Of a stretch of DNA of 64,000 bases, positions 61,611 to 64,000 are shown one piece after another. The notes under the pieces are model-generated. The model was not told where the DNA came from, did not search any database, and saw only the letters and a program-made list of their open reading frames with translations. Made by a program: the position numbers and the translations under genes. Origin of the DNA: Macrobrachium rosenbergii. Taxonomy: Eukaryota > Arthropoda > Malacostraca > Decapoda > Palaemonidae. Location of the stretch: contig NC_089744.1 of assembly GCF_040412425.1 (NCBI RefSeq), forward strand, positions 34,015,243 through 34,079,242, read 5' to 3'. The stretch's first letter is position 1, and each line of letters begins with the position of its first letter.

Positions 61611-62601
61611 GCCTGCCCTTGATGAAATCGACCGCGAAGTGATAAGCCACGTTCCTTAACCGGATACAGCAAAGCACGGTTACGTTGCATTATAAATGAT
61701 GCTCAAAGATAACGGCGCCTGAGTCATCTGTTTGGAAGCAATGACGGCGGATACAGTGCGCATGCGCCGGTTGTTTCTGGTCTGCTAAAGCTATGAATGT
61801 ACTGAATTGTTCGTAAAATTCTTGTGACATTATAAACACTTCATCAGAATCATTAGTTAGACTCGAGCCTTCTGACGAAAGATGTGGAGGGGGAGGGGGG
61901 GGGCGGAATTAACAACAGCATACCAATGGTGGACTGGGAAGCTTACATCAACGATTCAGAAAACAGGATAGAGAGATTACTGGCAAAGGCTTCACGAACG
62001 TCATGGCAGACTGCGCATGTATTGGTCAATTTTATTCAATAAACATTACGAAAACTAGTCTATTTCTTAAACAAACACTTGAAGGAGGTTAACATGTTCA
62101 ATTCAAAGGTGGCGTTTCTTCAGTGTAAGTGTCGATTCCTTAGCTGCTATAATTAACGTCTTTCATGTTTTGTTCAAGGAATTATGGCGCAGGACGCTCT
62201 TCCGGTTGAAATTATTTACATTAGACATCACTGCATATTTTTGCCAATTAGGCTATGGCTTCAAATAGCTATTTCCAAAATACGATCCATATCCGATGCT
62301 TTCGTGAGATTTTAACGACGAAAATTAATTAGAGACAGCCCTGCAATGCACAGTAGTGTGCTCAAACAGAAGCGAGAGGGAGATCACCCCGGGCTGGTCG
62401 ACAAGTGTCAAGTTCATTAAGACTACAGCTGTTAAAAACTTGAATAGTTTACAGCTGTCCAAATCCTCGATACTCATCAATCTTTAAGCAATTTAATAAA
62501 GAACACGTGTGAATACCACAGTCACTAGTAGCTACCTACATCTGAAAGCATGAATATATAGCTAAACGTTATGCCATCTGAACAGCGCGTGCAGTGGCCA
62601 T
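61609..62601. other. Unexplained GC-richer sequence with an NRF1-like site
   Basis: 61609-61800 is richer in CpG than anywhere nearby and contains tgcgcatgcgcc at 61757-61768 (palindromic core gcgcatgcgc), the classical NRF1 binding word. A G-rich run lies at 61889-61904. This could mark an old or active promoter, but I see no exon. Confidence 0.4.
61757..61768. promoter_or_regulatory. NRF1-type palindromic site
   Basis: tgcgcatgcgcc matches the NRF1 consensus except for the final base. One chance occurrence in 64 kb of AT-rich DNA is unlikely but possible. Confidence 0.35.
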
Positions 62602-63489
62602 CAAGGTTCCCATATGTCTCAGCCTACAATATTGTACCAAAGTTATCCGAATTACCGTATTTGTAAAAATATTATCGTACAGTTATGGTTACACAATATC
62701 GTTGTTTTTCACCAATAATAATGTATTTGTATCACTAATTGGAAAGGTTAAGCAAACTTCGTTATATATTTCCTATTTATTCATATAATAATTGAATGAA
62801 AAGAATGTAAAACAAAAACGTTAATTTTCTGTGTTATAAAACAACTAAAAAGAAAAGTCTGTATGGTAACGAAAAGATTGATATTCTGTATATAGTAAAA
62901 CATAAGATGTAGCGAAAAGGCTATTTCTCTGTAAAGAAAACGAAAAATGAAATAAATGATGCTCAGTATTTATTACACTTCTATTTATTCTTGGTCATCA
63001 TCTTCTGATGCACCGAATAACTGTTGCACCATCATCAGTATCTTCCTCAGAATGTTTCGGGATATTAGTGGGATACAAATCGGCCGCTGTCATTTTTCGC
63101 AACACTGGACTCAATGGGACAAAGGAAGTGCAGTTAGCCTACTCTTCAAAGTGCTCACACTGGATCTAACACAGTTTTGGCAGGATGCCATCATCTTCAA
63201 AGTCAAACCTCTTCTTAACTTGTTCTACAGCAGTAATCATGACAGCTCTGCAGTTTGTTCGGAATTAAAAAAAAAATGTCTAATGGTAAGAGAGGAAAAG
63301 AAGACTAAATTTCTCCCTTTATTAAATTTTTGGATACAGACAAAAATTTGCAGATTATCGTACATTTGCAATAGATTATTTAACAATTTCGTGAATTATC
63401 GCATATCTTACACACGGTGTCGTTTATCGTATACAGTGTCAAAATTTTTATCATATTTGTACGATAATATCGCACGTCTGAGAACCCTG
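62602..63489 (-). mobile_element. hAT element, 888 bp, perfect 8-bp target duplication
   Basis: GTGGCCAT lies immediately outside both ends (62594-62601 and 63490-63497). The tips caaggttcccatatg and, reversed, cagggttctcagacg are short inverted repeats. Subterminal zones carry the same attatcgtac / gtacgataat words as the element at 56463-57811. On the minus strand near 63240-63177 a frame reads MITAVEQVKKRFDFEDDGI, paralogous to VACEVIKKSFDFKDSVI of that element. Most of the transposase is missing, so this is an internally deleted member of the same family. The 187-codon plus-strand frame at 62956-63519 crosses the right tip and is not a gene. Confidence 0.85.
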
Positions 63490-63497
63490 GTGGCCAT

Positions 63498-63923
63498 GTT
63501 AATCAGGACAAAAGACTGAAGGTGGTAGTTAGTAGTATTAGACGGGATTTGCATTTGAAACGGTTCCTTTGCTCGTTCTATTTCCCAGTCATCGATAGCC
63601 GATAGATGTCAGTAACGTCACTCATCAATATTCTCCATGAATGTTAATGTATACGACGATTACACATTGCACTGAACGTAGTGAAGCTTCTATTCTTTGA
63701 CAGTACCCATTTTGAATGGTGGGAATAAATAAACAATACGAAATTCAGTAACGATATTACGGCGAGGGTACCCAGAACTGGGAACACCCGAGACGAAAAC
63801 TACTACAAATAAAGGCATCAGGAGTTGGGAGACAGTGCTGTCACCCACGTTACCGTAAGTTTGTTTTACCTGAATTTTGCCCCACCAAAATGAACATTGG
63901 TTTTTCAGTCACCAGTATTAAGA

Positions 63924-63925
<2 letters not shown>
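63498..63925. other. Unexplained sequence
   Basis: No gene recognised. Confidence 0.5.

Positions 63926-64000
<75 letters not shown>
63926..64000. repeat. Compound (CA)n(TA)n array, cut by the window end
   Basis: CA at 63926-63964, then TA to the last base. Confidence 0.97.

Noticed and set aside
62956..63519. 187-codon open frame, the longest in the window
   Set aside because: It crosses the right tip and target duplication of a hAT element, and the opposite strand carries the transposase homology. It is an accidental frame.

Overview
This is an animal nuclear window with the look of a decapod crustacean genome. It is AT-rich and crowded with long (AT)n, (GA)n, (AAT)n and compound (CA)n(TA)n microsatellites. 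Several dispersed repeat families resemble ones I remember from shrimp, crab and crayfish genomes; that assignment rests on memory and style, not on a search. I recognise no host protein-coding gene, rRNA or stand-alone tRNA. Open frames are all short, and many are microsatellite translations (YIYI, RERE, SLSL). The window is best read as intergenic or deep intronic DNA built from repeats and dead mobile elements.

Layout. 1-12.3 kb: microsatellites and three hairpin (foldback) elements at 2.6-3.2 and 7.0-7.2 kb, plus the first copies of a palindromic family that sits between (AT)n arrays. 12.3-15.5 kb: a SINE-like dispersed repeat and a 26-copy, 28-bp minisatellite. 17.8-20.6 kb: a Penelope-like retroelement with a frameshifted reverse transcriptase and GIY-YIG endonuclease. 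It lies between long inverted copies of its own 3' end and between (AT)n arrays. 22.5-28.6 kb: a dense transposon cluster. It holds a LINE 3' fragment on the minus strand, a tRNA-derived SINE sharing that LINE's 3' tail, a dead Tc1/mariner-type transposase, a PIF/Harbinger-like element inserted in a minisatellite, and a 460-bp foldback. 30.3-30.7 kb: a CAA-rich minisatellite. 33.9-37.3 kb: a giant imperfect palindrome with about 1.6-kb arms around an (AT)n core. 37.5-38.8 kb: a minisatellite split by the second SINE-like copy. 40.6-40.8 kb: a 248-bp MITE with TAA target duplications. 42.6-44.3 kb: a SINE-like repeat, a palindromic-family copy and a CCAAT/CRE module. 47.2-50.9 kb: a ZMYM1-like hAT remnant, a 20-bp minisatellite and rearranged segments of the hAT. 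52.9 kb: the third SINE-like copy. 56.5-57.8 and 62.6-63.5 kb: two members of one hAT family, the second with a perfect 8-bp target duplication. 60.4-61.0 kb: two LINE fragments.

No genes cooperate in a host pathway here. The relationships that matter are between mobile elements: a SINE with the LINE that probably mobilised it, internally deleted hAT copies with longer relatives, transposons nested in minisatellites, and several element families joined to particular microsatellites. Every transposon coding sequence seen is broken by stops, frameshifts or truncation, so this is a fossil record. Frameshifts often fall in homopolymers and some may be sequencing errors.
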